From Lysinibacillus_B sp031181585 (GTDB lineage Bacteria > Bacillota > Bacilli > Bacillales_A > Planococcaceae), in assembly GCF_047301505.1 (NCBI RefSeq), contig NZ_CP154840.1:620001-684000 (forward strand): a stretch of 64,000 bases of DNA. Reading direction: 5' to 3'. The position numbers and the translations under genes were made by a program. This document shows positions 16,903 through 25,326 of the stretch, piece after piece (within the stretch, counting starts at the first letter, position 1; every line of letters begins with the position of its first letter). Under the pieces are notes generated by a model, which saw only the letters and a program-made list of their open reading frames with translations, had not been told where the DNA came from and made no database searches.

Positions 16903-17042
16903 TTTAAAATTATATTATATGCAACAGAGAAAAAGCAATTCCTTTTTTGATTAGTATACGCTTTCCATGAAAAGAACATACTTGTAAGAACAGAGCCGGT
17001 AATATTTTTCATCATTTTCGCTATAAGCAGGGAAATGGGGAA

Positions 17043-17076
17043 TTATTCTCATTTATTTTCGTATAAATGAGAATAA
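17043..17076. repeat. Perfect 14-bp inverted repeat upstream of spx
   Basis: TTATTCTCATTTAT (17043-17056) and its exact complement (17063-17076) flank the 6-nt loop tttcgt. There is no T-run directly after, so it is not a normal terminator. Arms contain TGAGAAT/ATTCTCA, the heptamer used in Fur boxes. The remainder of the 16921-17333 gap has no gene that I can see; a TTGACA at 17213 and TATAAT near 17247 are too far apart to form one promoter. Confidence 0.7.
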
Positions 17077-17333
17077 AGCGCTTTTTACAGGCGTTTTAAT
17101 GCCTTAGTTTAGGGGTATTGTAATAATACAAACAGAAAATAGAAGTAGTAAAATCAAGGTTTTTCGAGAAAAAAGTCGAATAAATATGTACCTTAAAAGA
17201 TGCATATTTTATTGACATTCTATATCCAAATGACCAAGATTGTTGTATAATGAATAAAGTGTTTTACATTAAATTAATTCTAAAGTAAGAAGACGTTAAT
17301 AGATTGAGTATAAATTAGGAAGGAAGTGTAGTC

Positions 17334-17732
17334 ATGCAAGTTACATTATTTACTTCGCCAAGTTGTACATCATGTCGTAAAGCCAAAGCTTGGCTTGAAG
17401 AGCATGAGATTCCATATATAGAACGTAATATTTTTTCGGAGCCTTTAACAATCAGCGAAATTAAAGAAATTCTTCGAATGACGGAGGACGGTACGGAAGA
17501 AATCATTTCGACACGTTCTAAAGTCTTCCAAAAACTAAATGTTGATGTGGAAACATTAACATTGCAACGTCTTTATGAATTAATTCAAGAGCATCCTGGA
17601 TTACTCCGTCGTCCAATTATTCTAGACGAAAAGCGTCTGCAAGTAGGATATAATGAAGATGAAATTCGCCGATTTTTACCGCGTAAAGTGCGTGCTTACC
17701 AATTACAGGAAGCACAGCGAATGGTAAATTAA
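17334..17732 (+). CDS. spx: Spx, thiol-stress transcription regulator
   Basis: 132-aa ArsC-fold protein that binds the RNA polymerase alpha-CTD and redirects transcription on disulfide stress. Redox switch Cys10-X-X-Cys13 in SPSCTSCRKAKAW; the Arg-Pro-Ile segment LLRRPIILDEKRLQVGYNEDEIRRFLPRKVR is fully conserved; the C-terminal tail YQLQEAQRMVN is the ClpXP recognition end (LAN in Bacillus subtilis). Its level is normally controlled by YjbH-assisted ClpXP proteolysis, and yjbH is 5 kb away. Confidence 0.96.
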   Translation: MQVTLFTSPSCTSCRKAKAWLEEHEIPYIERNIFSEPLTISEIKEILRMTEDGTEEIISTRSKVFQKLNVDVETLTLQRLYELIQEHPGLLRRPIILDEKRLQVGYNEDEIRRFLPRKVRAYQLQEAQRMVN

Positions 17733-17742
17733 ATACTCCTAT

Positions 17743-17782
17743 AAAGATGTTGCAACGTGAGAAAGTTTGTAGCATCTTTTTT
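17743..17782 (+). terminator. Terminator after spx
   Basis: AAAGATGTTGCAA pairs with TTGTAGCATCTTT (one G-U) and leads into a T-run. Confidence 0.85.
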
Positions 17783-17963
17783 CTTTTCATCGCCTCGTGT
17801 TACTAAATAATCAGCGCGATTAGTTCGGTTGCTGCTTTCCAGTATAACGATTACTGAATCAAAAAAGAGACTTTTTATATAGGAAAAGGAAAGCGGATTT
17901 CCTTGTTCCCGCCTATTACACCAAAGCCTTTGCTAGCTTCTCTTTGAGACAGAAAAATTGCCC

Positions 17964-17992
17964 TTGGTTTCATACATGTAGTACAATACAAT
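17964..17992 (+). promoter_or_regulatory. Candidate sigma-A promoter upstream of mecA
   Basis: TTGGTT (17964-17969), 17 bp, TACAAT (17987-17992). It would give a 5' leader of about 220 nt. Apart from this and the spx terminator, the 17733-18222 gap shows nothing I can name. Confidence 0.45.
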
Positions 17993-18222
17993 TTCAATAT
18001 TCAAATTATTTATGGGGAATAGTGTTTTTCCTTTTCATTTTATGCAGGAACATCATACAATAGAGTTATAGAGTTCGAATTGCTTCTCGGAACTTTATAG
18101 AAAGTTTGTAGTGTTCATAAGTTGGAAAGAGCATGTATGATTTTTGATGGTTTAAACAAATAGTAAGGTAACCTTGGTTTACATGTGTTTCAACGAATGA
18201 CTGTGAAGGGAGTTGAAGTCTT

Positions 18223-18876
18223 ATGGACATCGAACGCATTAATGAAAATACACTGAAGTTATTTATTACGTACAGTGATATTGAAGATCGCGGCTATAGC
18301 CGTGAGGAGATCTGGTATAACCGCTCAAAAGGCGAGGAACTGTTTTGGGATGTAATCGGTGAAGTGAATACAGAGGATTATTTTGATATGGATGGCCCAA
18401 TCTGGATTCATATCAACGCTTCCGAGCAGGGACTTGAAGTCATCGTCACACGTGCCAACCTACATCCTGATCAAGAGGCGACAGCCATGATGGATAGCTT
18501 CGACGAAAATCGAGAAGTAGCAGCACAATTACGGGAAATGGAAAGTGTCATCTTTGAATCGTTTGATACAGATTCTGACGAAGATATGACGATTTCAAAC
18601 GCCCGTTTCGCTTTCAAGGATATAGATGAACTAATACCGCTTGCTAAGCGTATCGTCCCTATGGGATTGACATCTTCGCTATATCAATTTGAGGAGCGTT
18701 ATTATTTACATGTTGATTTCACTGATCTACCAGAACAACGTGAACGTAAAAATGCTTTAGCGCTTATTAAAGAATATTTAAGACCTTCACGCTTAACAAT
18801 CCACCGCTTAGATGAGTACGGCAATCTAATCATGGAAAACAATTGCTTTGAAACGGTTCTTGAATATTTTGCATAG
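18223..18876 (+). CDS. mecA: MecA, ClpC adaptor protein
   Basis: 217 aa. N-terminal substrate-binding domain (MDIERINENTLKLFITYSDIEDRGYSREEIWYNR), acidic linker around residues 90-125, C-terminal ClpC-binding domain (ANARFAFKDIDELIPLAKR onward). In Bacillus it delivers ComK and other targets to ClpCP, keeping competence off. Position between spx and coiA is the conserved one. Ribosome site gaaggga. Confidence 0.95.
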   Translation: MDIERINENTLKLFITYSDIEDRGYSREEIWYNRSKGEELFWDVIGEVNTEDYFDMDGPIWIHINASEQGLEVIVTRANLHPDQEATAMMDSFDENREVAAQLREMESVIFESFDTDSDEDMTISNARFAFKDIDELIPLAKRIVPMGLTSSLYQFEERYYLHVDFTDLPEQRERKNALALIKEYLRPSRLTIHRLDEYGNLIMENNCFETVLEYFA

Positions 18877-18883
18877 ATGATTT

Positions 18884-18911
18884 CCCGCACTTTTCCAAGT
18901 GCGGGTTTTTT
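18884..18911 (+). terminator. Terminator after mecA
   Basis: CCCGCACTT-ttcc-AAGTGCGGG followed by T6. Confidence 0.92.
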
Positions 18912-18990
18912 GTGCGAAAAAAATAATGCTATTTGACGTTCGCTGGTTCAGTAAATGGAAGTATGCCATCTATTTCCCTTACACAGAGCC

Positions 18991-19021
18991 AAAATAAAAT
19001 TTTGAACAAAAAACAATTTTT
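18991..19021 (+). promoter_or_regulatory. Two AT-boxes (AAAA-N5-TTTT) upstream of coiA, possible ComK site
   Basis: AAAATAAAATTTT (18991-19003) and AAAAACAATTTTT (19009-19021) each fit AAAA-N5-TTTT, the ComK AT-box. The gap between them is 4-5 bp, not the usual 8, 18 or 31, so ComK binding is only a possibility; coiA being a competence gene is the reason to note it. Confidence 0.35.
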
Positions 19022-19073
19022 CACTTGAACGATGAGGGTACCTTTTTTACAATGTGGCAAAGGAGGTTTTGTT

Positions 19074-20183
19074 ATGCTTGTCGCAATCAATGAGCAAGGA
19101 GACTATTTGCCATTGACGGAAAGCTTAACGGAAGCAGCCCTATTGCAATTGCGTAAAACGAAAGCATTTTGTCCTCATTGTAAAGAGCGGGTAGTTTTAA
19201 AAGCGGGTGCTATTAAAATTCCTCATTTTGCTCATACTGCAAATACAGCATGTGCCTCTTTATTTACAGAAGGTGAATCCTATATGCATTTATTAGGAAA
19301 ACAACAGTTATTCAACAGGTTGCAGCAATTAGAAGAAGATGTTCAGCTAGAATGCTATCTCCCCCATTTACAGCAGCGACCGGATTTACTCATTAGAAAA
19401 AAGCAGCCATATGCCATTGAGTTCCAGTGCAGCCGGATTCCTATTTCTTTATTTGAGGAACGGACACAGGGCTATCAAAATGCACAGATCATCCCCATCT
19501 GGTTATTAAAAACGCCGTCCTCTTTTTTACAAAAAGGATCTATTCTCAAAGCCTCATTCACGCAGTTCCATCAGCAATTCATCCAAAAGGATTATTTGAT
19601 TACCTATGCCCCTGAAACGGCACAATTTCATTATTTTTGTCATTTCATCTTTCTGCAGGGTAATACATTTTTAGCCCGATTAGTAAGTCTGCCGCTGAAA
19701 GCGCAAGTTTTCCCTTTTTATGAGCCAAAAAAGCTGAAAGAAGAAGGATTTAATGAAATGTTTTCAGAATATACTAGGTATCGTCTGAAGTTTTTAAACA
19801 ATCGTCTTTTTTACAGCAAAAAAGGGGTAAATGATCTGTTTTTACGAGCTGTTTACGAATTGCGGCTCCCCCGCGAAAAGATTCCTTTATTTATCGGTAT
19901 ACCTGTAATACATGCAAGGGCTATACCTGTTTTTACGGCAGAGTGGCAGCTGATGCTTCTTTACTTCCTGTACTGCCATGGTTTGTCATGTAAAAATATG
20001 AAGAAAAGAACAATCTATTATTTCCTGTCCTGGGCGAGTCTCCCGGCTACAGAGCAAGCCCTTCAAGCAGTACAGGAGTATATGCGCATTTTAGAGACAC
20101 TTTCGATTCGGGAAGTAGGGGCAGCTTATTCAACAGAGCAGTTAATTCAAGTGGTTTTTAATGAATTGATTGCAATTAATTAG
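19074..20183 (+). CDS. coiA: Competence protein CoiA
   Basis: 369 aa. N-terminal zinc-ribbon-like part (CPHCKERVVLKAGAIKIPHFAH), then a PD-(D/E)XK nuclease-like core with Asp in QQRPDLLI and the E-x-Q of YAIEFQCSRIPISLFEER, then a family-specific C-terminal region. CoiA is needed for uptake or processing of transforming DNA; its exact activity is not settled. ATG 19074 follows aaaggagg directly; the 14 codons upstream in frame lack support. Downstream of mecA, itself a competence brake. Confidence 0.88.
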   Translation: MLVAINEQGDYLPLTESLTEAALLQLRKTKAFCPHCKERVVLKAGAIKIPHFAHTANTACASLFTEGESYMHLLGKQQLFNRLQQLEEDVQLECYLPHLQQRPDLLIRKKQPYAIEFQCSRIPISLFEERTQGYQNAQIIPIWLLKTPSSFLQKGSILKASFTQFHQQFIQKDYLITYAPETAQFHYFCHFIFLQGNTFLARLVSLPLKAQVFPFYEPKKLKEEGFNEMFSEYTRYRLKFLNNRLFYSKKGVNDLFLRAVYELRLPREKIPLFIGIPVIHARAIPVFTAEWQLMLLYFLYCHGLSCKNMKKRTIYYFLSWASLPATEQALQAVQEYMRILETLSIREVGAAYSTEQLIQVVFNELIAIN

Positions 20184-20245
20184 AAATATTGAGAAAATGA
20201 AATAGAACTTCGAATACCGAAATATGTTATTGGAGGATAGATAAA

Positions 20246-22054
20246 ATGGCAAAAGAAGTATTATTACGAGATCAAATTCCTGAAGAACTGACATGGGATT
20301 TAACGCCGATTTTTTCAACGGATGAGGCTTGGGAAGAGGAATTTAAGGAAATAGAGGCATTGGAAGAGCACGCAAAAAGCTATAAGGGAAAAGCAACGGA
20401 GAGTGCACAAAGTCTGTATGACGCTTTGCAGTTTGGTGACCAGATGTATGAGCGCTTCAGTAAATTATATGTATATAGCCATTTGAAGCATGACCAAGAT
20501 ACAACGAATGGCAAATACCAGGCAACGGATAGCCGGGTGCGTTCTTTAGGAGCAAAGCTTAGTGCGGCATGGTCTTTTTTAACGCCGGAAATTTTGTCGC
20601 TTGATGAGGAGACAATTAATGAATATGTAGCAAGCTATGAACCTTTGAAGCTGTATGAGCAGTCCTTGAAGGAATTAAACATGGGACGTCCGCATATTTT
20701 ATCTGCAGCAGAAGAACAGCTCCTTGCCCAAATGTCTGAGGTGACGGGCGTTTCTAGTGATACTTTCGGCAAATTGAATAATGCTGACTTAGAATTCCCG
20801 AAAATTAAAAATGAAGACGGGGAAGAAGTGCGTGTTACGCATGGCTCTTATATTTCCTTTTTAGAAAGTACTGACCGGAATGTGCGAGAAGCGGCATTTA
20901 AGGCAGTTTACGAAACATACGGGAAGTTTCGCAATACATTTTCATCAACACTTGCTGGTAATGTAAAGGCCCAAAATGTGAGGGCCCGTATACGGAAATA
21001 TGATTCGGCACGCCATGCTGCGATGAGTAATAACTTCATTCCTGAAAAGGTATATGATCAACTCATCTCAACGATTCATGAATATCTGCCATTGCTGCAC
21101 CGGTATGTAGCCCTTCGCAAGGAAGTTCTTGGACTGGATGAATTGCATATGTATGACCTGTTCACACCGCTTGTTAAAGAAGCGAAGATGGATATGCCTT
21201 ACGAAAAAGCAAAAGAATTAATGGTGGAAAGCTTCGCACCATTAGGTGAAGAATACCAAAGCATTGTAAAAGATGGGCTGAAAAGCCGTTGGGTAGATGT
21301 GATGGAGAACAAAGGGAAGCGAAGCGGTGCCTATTCTTCAGGTACATACGGTACAAACCCGTATGTATTAATGAACTGGCAAAATAATGTGGATAATTTG
21401 TTTACATTGGCCCACGAGTTTGGCCATAGTATGCATAGCTATTATACACGGGCAAATCAGCCGTATCCATATGCCAGCTATTCAATCTTTGTGGCAGAAG
21501 TAGCCTCTACATGTAATGAAGAATTGCTATTTGATTATTTACTAAAAACAATAGACGATCCACAGCAAAAAATTTATTTATTGAACCACTGGTTAGACAG
21601 CTTCCGTGGCACAGTATTCCGTCAAACAATGTTTGCTGAATTTGAGCATATGATTCATGAGATGGATGCAAAAGGTGAGGCATTGACAGCAGATAGACTG
21701 ACAGAAGTGTATTATGATCTGAACGTAAAATATTTTGGAGATGCAATAACGGTAGATGAAGAAATCGGCCTAGAGTGGGCTCGTATTCCTCACTTCTATT
21801 ACAACTATTATGTTTACCAATATGCAACAGGACAAAGTGCTGCAACAGCATTAAGCAAAAAGATCCTGGAAGAGGGTACACCTGCTGTTGAGCGCTATAT
21901 CAACAACTTCTTGAAAGCAGGCTGCTCAGACTTCCCAATAGAAGTATTAAAGGCAGCTGGTGTCGATATGGAATCACCGCAGCCGATTGCAGAAGCTTGT
22001 AAAGTATTTGAAGAAAAGCTAAATGAACTTGAAAAACTGCTTCTAAATAAATAG
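20246..22054 (+). CDS. pepF: Oligoendopeptidase F (PepF, M3B family)
   Basis: 602-aa zinc metallopeptidase cleaving short peptides in the cytoplasm. Zinc motif HEFGH at residues 390-394 in TLAHEFGHSMHSYYT, third ligand Glu further on in EVASTCNEELLFDYL, M3 C-terminal YQYATGQSAATALS. No signal peptide. Full length. In Bacillus linked to peptide-nutrient use and to lowered sporulation when over-produced. Own ribosome site tggagga. Confidence 0.95.
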   Translation: MAKEVLLRDQIPEELTWDLTPIFSTDEAWEEEFKEIEALEEHAKSYKGKATESAQSLYDALQFGDQMYERFSKLYVYSHLKHDQDTTNGKYQATDSRVRSLGAKLSAAWSFLTPEILSLDEETINEYVASYEPLKLYEQSLKELNMGRPHILSAAEEQLLAQMSEVTGVSSDTFGKLNNADLEFPKIKNEDGEEVRVTHGSYISFLESTDRNVREAAFKAVYETYGKFRNTFSSTLAGNVKAQNVRARIRKYDSARHAAMSNNFIPEKVYDQLISTIHEYLPLLHRYVALRKEVLGLDELHMYDLFTPLVKEAKMDMPYEKAKELMVESFAPLGEEYQSIVKDGLKSRWVDVMENKGKRSGAYSSGTYGTNPYVLMNWQNNVDNLFTLAHEFGHSMHSYYTRANQPYPYASYSIFVAEVASTCNEELLFDYLLKTIDDPQQKIYLLNHWLDSFRGTVFRQTMFAEFEHMIHEMDAKGEALTADRLTEVYYDLNVKYFGDAITVDEEIGLEWARIPHFYYNYYVYQYATGQSAATALSKKILEEGTPAVERYINNFLKAGCSDFPIEVLKAAGVDMESPQPIAEACKVFEEKLNELEKLLLNK

Positions 22055-22061
22055 GACAAAA

Positions 22062-22090
22062 GCCGTTAGAGTCGTTCTAACGGCCTTTTT
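22062..22090 (+). terminator. Terminator after pepF
   Basis: GCCGTTAGA-gtcgt-TCTAACGGC and T5. Confidence 0.92.
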
Positions 22091-22210
22091 CTGTTTCAGA
22101 AAGCATTTTTCTCGCTCACACTTTGTTTTGCTGCAATAATAATAGGTGATTATATAAATATAGTATATTGCTTCGGTAGAATAGAAGAGAAGTGTTGATA
22201 TAACAGTTAT

Positions 22211-22225
22211 TTGCAAGCGCTTTCT
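22211..22225 (+). promoter_or_regulatory. cre-like site (CcpA) upstream of roxS
   Basis: TTGCAAGCGCTTTCT fits the catabolite-responsive element WTGNAANCGNWWNCA at 14 of 15 positions. It lies between convergent protein genes, so the only visible transcript it could serve is the RoxS RNA starting about 75 bp downstream. Confidence 0.4.
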
Positions 22226-22290
22226 ATTTGACGGATTTGTGAATTTATATGTATTTTGTTGCAACGATTATTATTGTATGCTAAATTATA

Positions 22291-22413
22291 AATGTGAAAT
22301 AAATCACATAACAAACATACACCCCTTTGTTTGAACGTGAACATTTCTCCCATCCCCTTTGTGAAAAAGAGGCGTCCTATCTGTCGAGGTTAGGGCGCTT
22401 CTTTTGTTTTTTC
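22291..22413 (+). ncRNA. roxS: RoxS/RsaE redox-responsive small RNA
   Basis: Recognised from the conserved RsaE core: GTGAAATAAATCACATAACA, then a C-rich loop CCCCTTTGTTTGAA and a second copy CTCCCATCCCCTTTGTG at 22348-22363, ending in a hairpin (22369-22413) with a T-rich tail. The C-rich single-stranded motifs pair with Shine-Dalgarno sequences of target mRNAs (TCA-cycle, NADH-producing and redox genes in Bacillus and Staphylococcus). The location between pepF and yjbH is the one I recall for S. aureus RsaE, and B. subtilis RoxS lies next to yjbH. The 5' end is estimated from a TATGCT at 22277-22282. The CcpA-like site and the palindrome at its start suggest carbon and redox control. Confidence 0.88.
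22292..22309. promoter_or_regulatory. Palindromic Rex/Fnr-type operator at the roxS start
   Basis: ATGTGA-AATAAA-TCACAT is a perfect palindrome. Rex (redox sensor) is known to bind the corresponding roxS promoter site in B. subtilis. The half-sites TGTGA-N6-TCACA also meet the Fnr consensus, and an Fnr gene is in this window. Which protein binds cannot be told from sequence. Confidence 0.65.
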
Positions 22414-22449
22414 TAGGAGAATCTATTTTTCGTATAATTTTAACTAATA

Positions 22450-22490
22450 AAAAAAGCCGCCCAGCGAAAGCTTGAGCGACGACTCTAATA
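22450..22490 (-). terminator. Terminator of the yjbI-yjbH unit (minus strand)
   Basis: On the minus strand AGTCGTC pairs (with G-U) to GGGCGGCT, followed by T7. Weaker stem than the others nearby. Confidence 0.55.
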
Positions 22491-22512
22491 AACTATGAAA
22501 ATATAAAAGAAA

Positions 22513-23334
22513 CTATCTATAATTGCGATTTAAACGCCATACTGTTATGTCTTCATTTGTAATACGTTCGATTTTTTGCTGAAGCATACGTTTTTTTAAT
22601 TCACGCTCTGCCACAGTATAATCGATGGAGAAGATTTCTGCTATTTCTGCTGTTGTCAGAAGTTCGTATCGCTTAAATACGTCTTCTATCGAAGGAATAG
22701 GCTGGGGCACAAGCTCCTCGCCAATCATCTCTTCTAAAATGTGCTCATACACTTCGTAGTGATAGGAGCCGCTTACCTTCAACCCTTCTTCTTCGATGCA
22801 TTCATTGAAAAAGACGATGCTTGGTACTTCATCTACATCCATCTCGCGTGTGATATAGAGATCACACTGAAATGCACGAGCCGCTTCCTTGGAGCCGAAG
22901 TCGATGGCGAATTCATTCATATCCAGCCCAACCTCTTCAGCTATTTCGAGAAGAGTAGCATGTGAATTTACATTCTTTGTCTTTAATACTGCGTATTGCT
23001 GCAATTTCGTCAAGTAACGGGAACCTGCGCGTTTCCCTTGAAGCTCAGCTGCTTTGATGGCGATTGACGGAAGGACAGGGTGGGTAATATCTAGTTCATC
23101 CCCGTTATAACAACCTTTCAATCGCTTTGTTAAAGAATTGAGCGCAGACAGTTCTGTGCTTAATACATAGCGCCACGTGAAATAATGTTCATATTGAAGT
23201 TGAAGCTTGCGCAATATACTTTTCATTGCGAATGCCTTTGGGCAAAGCGGGTCAATGAAAATATATAATTCTACCGGCTTATAAGTAGTAATAGAAGGTG
23301 CGACAGGCTGTGGTAATAGCTGAACATTATTCAT
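22513..23334 (-). CDS. yjbH: YjbH/SpxH, ClpXP adaptor for Spx, without CXXC
   Basis: 273-aa thioredoxin/DsbA-like adaptor that presents Spx to ClpXP. Family signature VELYIFIDPLCPKAFAMKSIL at residues 21-41, then HISAL-like core, AAELQGKRAGSRYLTKLQ and a winged-helix-like C-terminus. Residues 31-34 are CPKA, whereas B. subtilis has CPEC, so the second Cys of CXXC is gone, and the Cys/His-rich N-terminal segment of B. subtilis YjbH is replaced by a Pro-rich one. Start ATG 23334 behind gaggaggg; overlaps the yjbI end by 8 bp, so translation is probably coupled. Confidence 0.9.
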   Translation of the reverse strand: MNNVQLLPQPVAPSITTYKPVELYIFIDPLCPKAFAMKSILRKLQLQYEHYFTWRYVLSTELSALNSLTKRLKGCYNGDELDITHPVLPSIAIKAAELQGKRAGSRYLTKLQQYAVLKTKNVNSHATLLEIAEEVGLDMNEFAIDFGSKEAARAFQCDLYITREMDVDEVPSIVFFNECIEEEGLKVSGSYHYEVYEHILEEMIGEELVPQPIPSIEDVFKRYELLTTAEIAEIFSIDYTVAERELKKRMLQQKIERITNEDITVWRLNRNYR

Positions 23335-23731
23335 CGAATCCCTCCTCATCTTCATTCTCTGCATTAATCATATGATGAGCAGTCATAACAAGACGTTGGA
23401 AATACGTTTCACGGAATTTTCCGTCTAAACCAACCTCATCCATAGCTTCAGCCATACATTCCAGCCAGGCCTGCGCACGATCAGGGGTAATTTTAAAGTT
23501 CATATGGCGAGCACGCATCATCGGATGACCATGCTCTTCTGTATATAAATTAGGTCCACCTAGGTACTGAGTTTGAAACTGGATTTGCTTACGAATTGTT
23601 TCGGTTAAATCTTCAGGGAAGATTGGAATGAGGTGTGGGTGCTTTGCGACGCGTGCATAAAAAGCATGCATAAGCTCCGAAAGCTTTTCAGCGCCAAGTT
23701 CCTCGTAAGGAATCGTATATTTTCGATTCAT
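23327..23731 (-). CDS. yjbI: Truncated haemoglobin, group II (YjbI)
   Basis: 134-aa trHbO-type globin. Proximal haem His76 in MMRARHMNFKI, B10 Tyr25 in AFYARVAKHP, G8 Trp89 in QAWLECMAEAM; the last two define the ligand-stabilising pocket of group II. Likely role: O2/NO/peroxide chemistry; in Bacillaceae it is always paired with yjbH. ATG 23731 has aaaggag upstream; the longer open frame lacks globin similarity. Confidence 0.92.
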   Translation of the reverse strand: MNRKYTIPYEELGAEKLSELMHAFYARVAKHPHLIPIFPEDLTETIRKQIQFQTQYLGGPNLYTEEHGHPMMRARHMNFKITPDRAQAWLECMAEAMDEVGLDGKFRETYFQRLVMTAHHMINAENEDEEGFDE

Positions 23732-23891
23732 AGGTGCTACTCCTTTATGTCTAACTTCTTCTAGTATACGTGATGATGTATACTTTGCTGCTTCACAAAC
23801 GTATTTAGTAGACGATATGTTCATTCTAACAACGACTTTCATTTTTCACAAATAAAGAGCTCTGACATGACAAAAGGGATGTAAAAATATG

Positions 23892-24608
23892 TTAAGTATT
23901 ATATGTATTTAATACTTTTTTTACATAGTTTTGCGTTTCCTTAAAAGGGGGTATTCCCTTATATTTTGAGACATTACCTGGTCCCGCATTGTATGCAGCA
24001 AGCGCCAAAGACATGTCCCCATCAAATTTATCTAACATTTGGCGTAAATATTTAGTCCCGCCCATAATGTTTTGGAAAGGATCTTTTACGTCTGCTACGC
24101 CGAGGAATTTAGCCGTTGACGGCATTAGCTGCATAAGGCCTGTTGCTCCCGCTGAACTCACGGCATTAGGGTTGAACCCGGATTCCTGTTTAATAACCGC
24201 TTCTATCAACTTGGCAGGAACATTGAATTTTGCAGCAGCCTCCTCGATAGCCGTTTTAAAATCTGTATTAGAAGCAATAGCAGTTTGTTTAGGGATAGCA
24301 GAAGACGAAGAAGAAAGTGATTCAAGCACGGATGCTGGTACATTAAGCTGCCCTTCATAGATCAGCGACTGCAAATAGTCCGCTGTTTTTTTCTCACTAT
24401 TTCCATAAATGTCCGCTAAGCTGGCATGGCTTCCAAGCATATCAGACAGTTCTAAAGCTTGTCCATTCCCCATACTTTCTAATAGCTCCTCTATAAGCCC
24501 TGAAAAATCAGAGGAGCCGGTCCCTAAAACCGAATTCGTTTGATTGTCTCCGCCAACCGATTGAATTGCCTGTATCTCCATTAATGTGCGTAATGATTGA
24601 ATATCCAT
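23892..24608 (-). CDS. yjbJ: Lytic transglycosylase CwlQ/YjbJ
   Basis: 238 aa. C-terminal SLT domain (about residues 120-238) with catalytic Glu142 in AVIKQESGFNPNAVSSAGATGLMQL, AYNAGPGNV near 210, and the YVKKVLNTYNT end. The first 110 residues are low-complexity Ser/Gly/Leu-rich with no clear signal peptide. The B. subtilis homologue CwlQ cleaves peptidoglycan as muramidase and transglycosylase and is thought to act with flagellar assembly, which fits the absence of a classical signal. Eleven bases after yjbK. Confidence 0.88.
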   Translation of the reverse strand: MDIQSLRTLMEIQAIQSVGGDNQTNSVLGTGSSDFSGLIEELLESMGNGQALELSDMLGSHASLADIYGNSEKKTADYLQSLIYEGQLNVPASVLESLSSSSSAIPKQTAIASNTDFKTAIEEAAAKFNVPAKLIEAVIKQESGFNPNAVSSAGATGLMQLMPSTAKFLGVADVKDPFQNIMGGTKYLRQMLDKFDGDMSLALAAYNAGPGNVSKYKGIPPFKETQNYVKKVLNTYNT

Positions 24609-24619
24609 TTCATCGTCCC

Positions 24620-25207
24620 TTACTCAGATTGCTGCGCTAAAGCCTCTGCAAAGCGCGCGATTTTTTTCTTTGCGTGTCTTTTTTCAATATGGTGCTCTGC
24701 CAAAAAACGTTGAAAAATGTCAATACCTGTTTGTTCATCATTTGTTTCATATTCTACTTCATAATCCTCGCATTGCAAATAAAAAGAATGGTCCAAAAAG
24801 AGTATTCCGCCTTTATATTCTATTTCTACACGGTTTGTTGCCAATGTACCGAATAGCTGTAATTGCTCGGACTGTACATGCATTGCAGCTAGCCGTTGTT
24901 TGACCGAGGGAGCATGGAATCCAGTTCCTTGAATCATCTCCGTTGCAGCATCATCGGATAATCGGTCGGTTGTTTCCAGGTAGGCATTTTCTGTAGACCG
25001 TTCCTTTAATGTACATTCGATGTGAGAAGGCAGTACACGAATACGGAGTCCACTCATCGCTTTTTTTAAGTGCTGGCCGGGTGTATCGAAATAGTGGTTT
25101 TCCTGTCGCACAATTTGCTCCTGCTGAATATTAAAATAAGTGAGGAGACGGTGATACTCCTCTTTTGTTAATAAATTTTTAAATTCAATTTCCAACTGCT
25201 GGCTCAT
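24620..25207 (-). CDS. yjbK: CYTH-domain protein YjbK
   Basis: 195 aa. CYTH/triphosphate-tunnel fold: EXEXK start motif at residues 6-10 (LEIEFK), RIRVLPSHIECTLKER, NRVEIEY, FLDHSFYLQCEDYEVEYE, all giving the charged tunnel residues. The family hydrolyses inorganic or nucleoside triphosphates, or makes cAMP in other lineages; the substrate here is unproven. Next to relQ and nadK, as in Bacillus. First gene of the yjbK-yjbJ minus-strand pair. Confidence 0.87.
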   Translation of the reverse strand: MSQQLEIEFKNLLTKEEYHRLLTYFNIQQEQIVRQENHYFDTPGQHLKKAMSGLRIRVLPSHIECTLKERSTENAYLETTDRLSDDAATEMIQGTGFHAPSVKQRLAAMHVQSEQLQLFGTLATNRVEIEYKGGILFLDHSFYLQCEDYEVEYETNDEQTGIDIFQRFLAEHHIEKRHAKKKIARFAEALAQQSE

Positions 25208-25326
25208 TTAATCATCCTTTCTTCTCGGTTGTTTATATTTCCGTTCCCCAATTCTAAAAAGCAGACTGCATACACGAAAGCTGTATGTTAAAATATGAAA
25301 AGATAAAGTGGAAAGGAAGACGTCCA

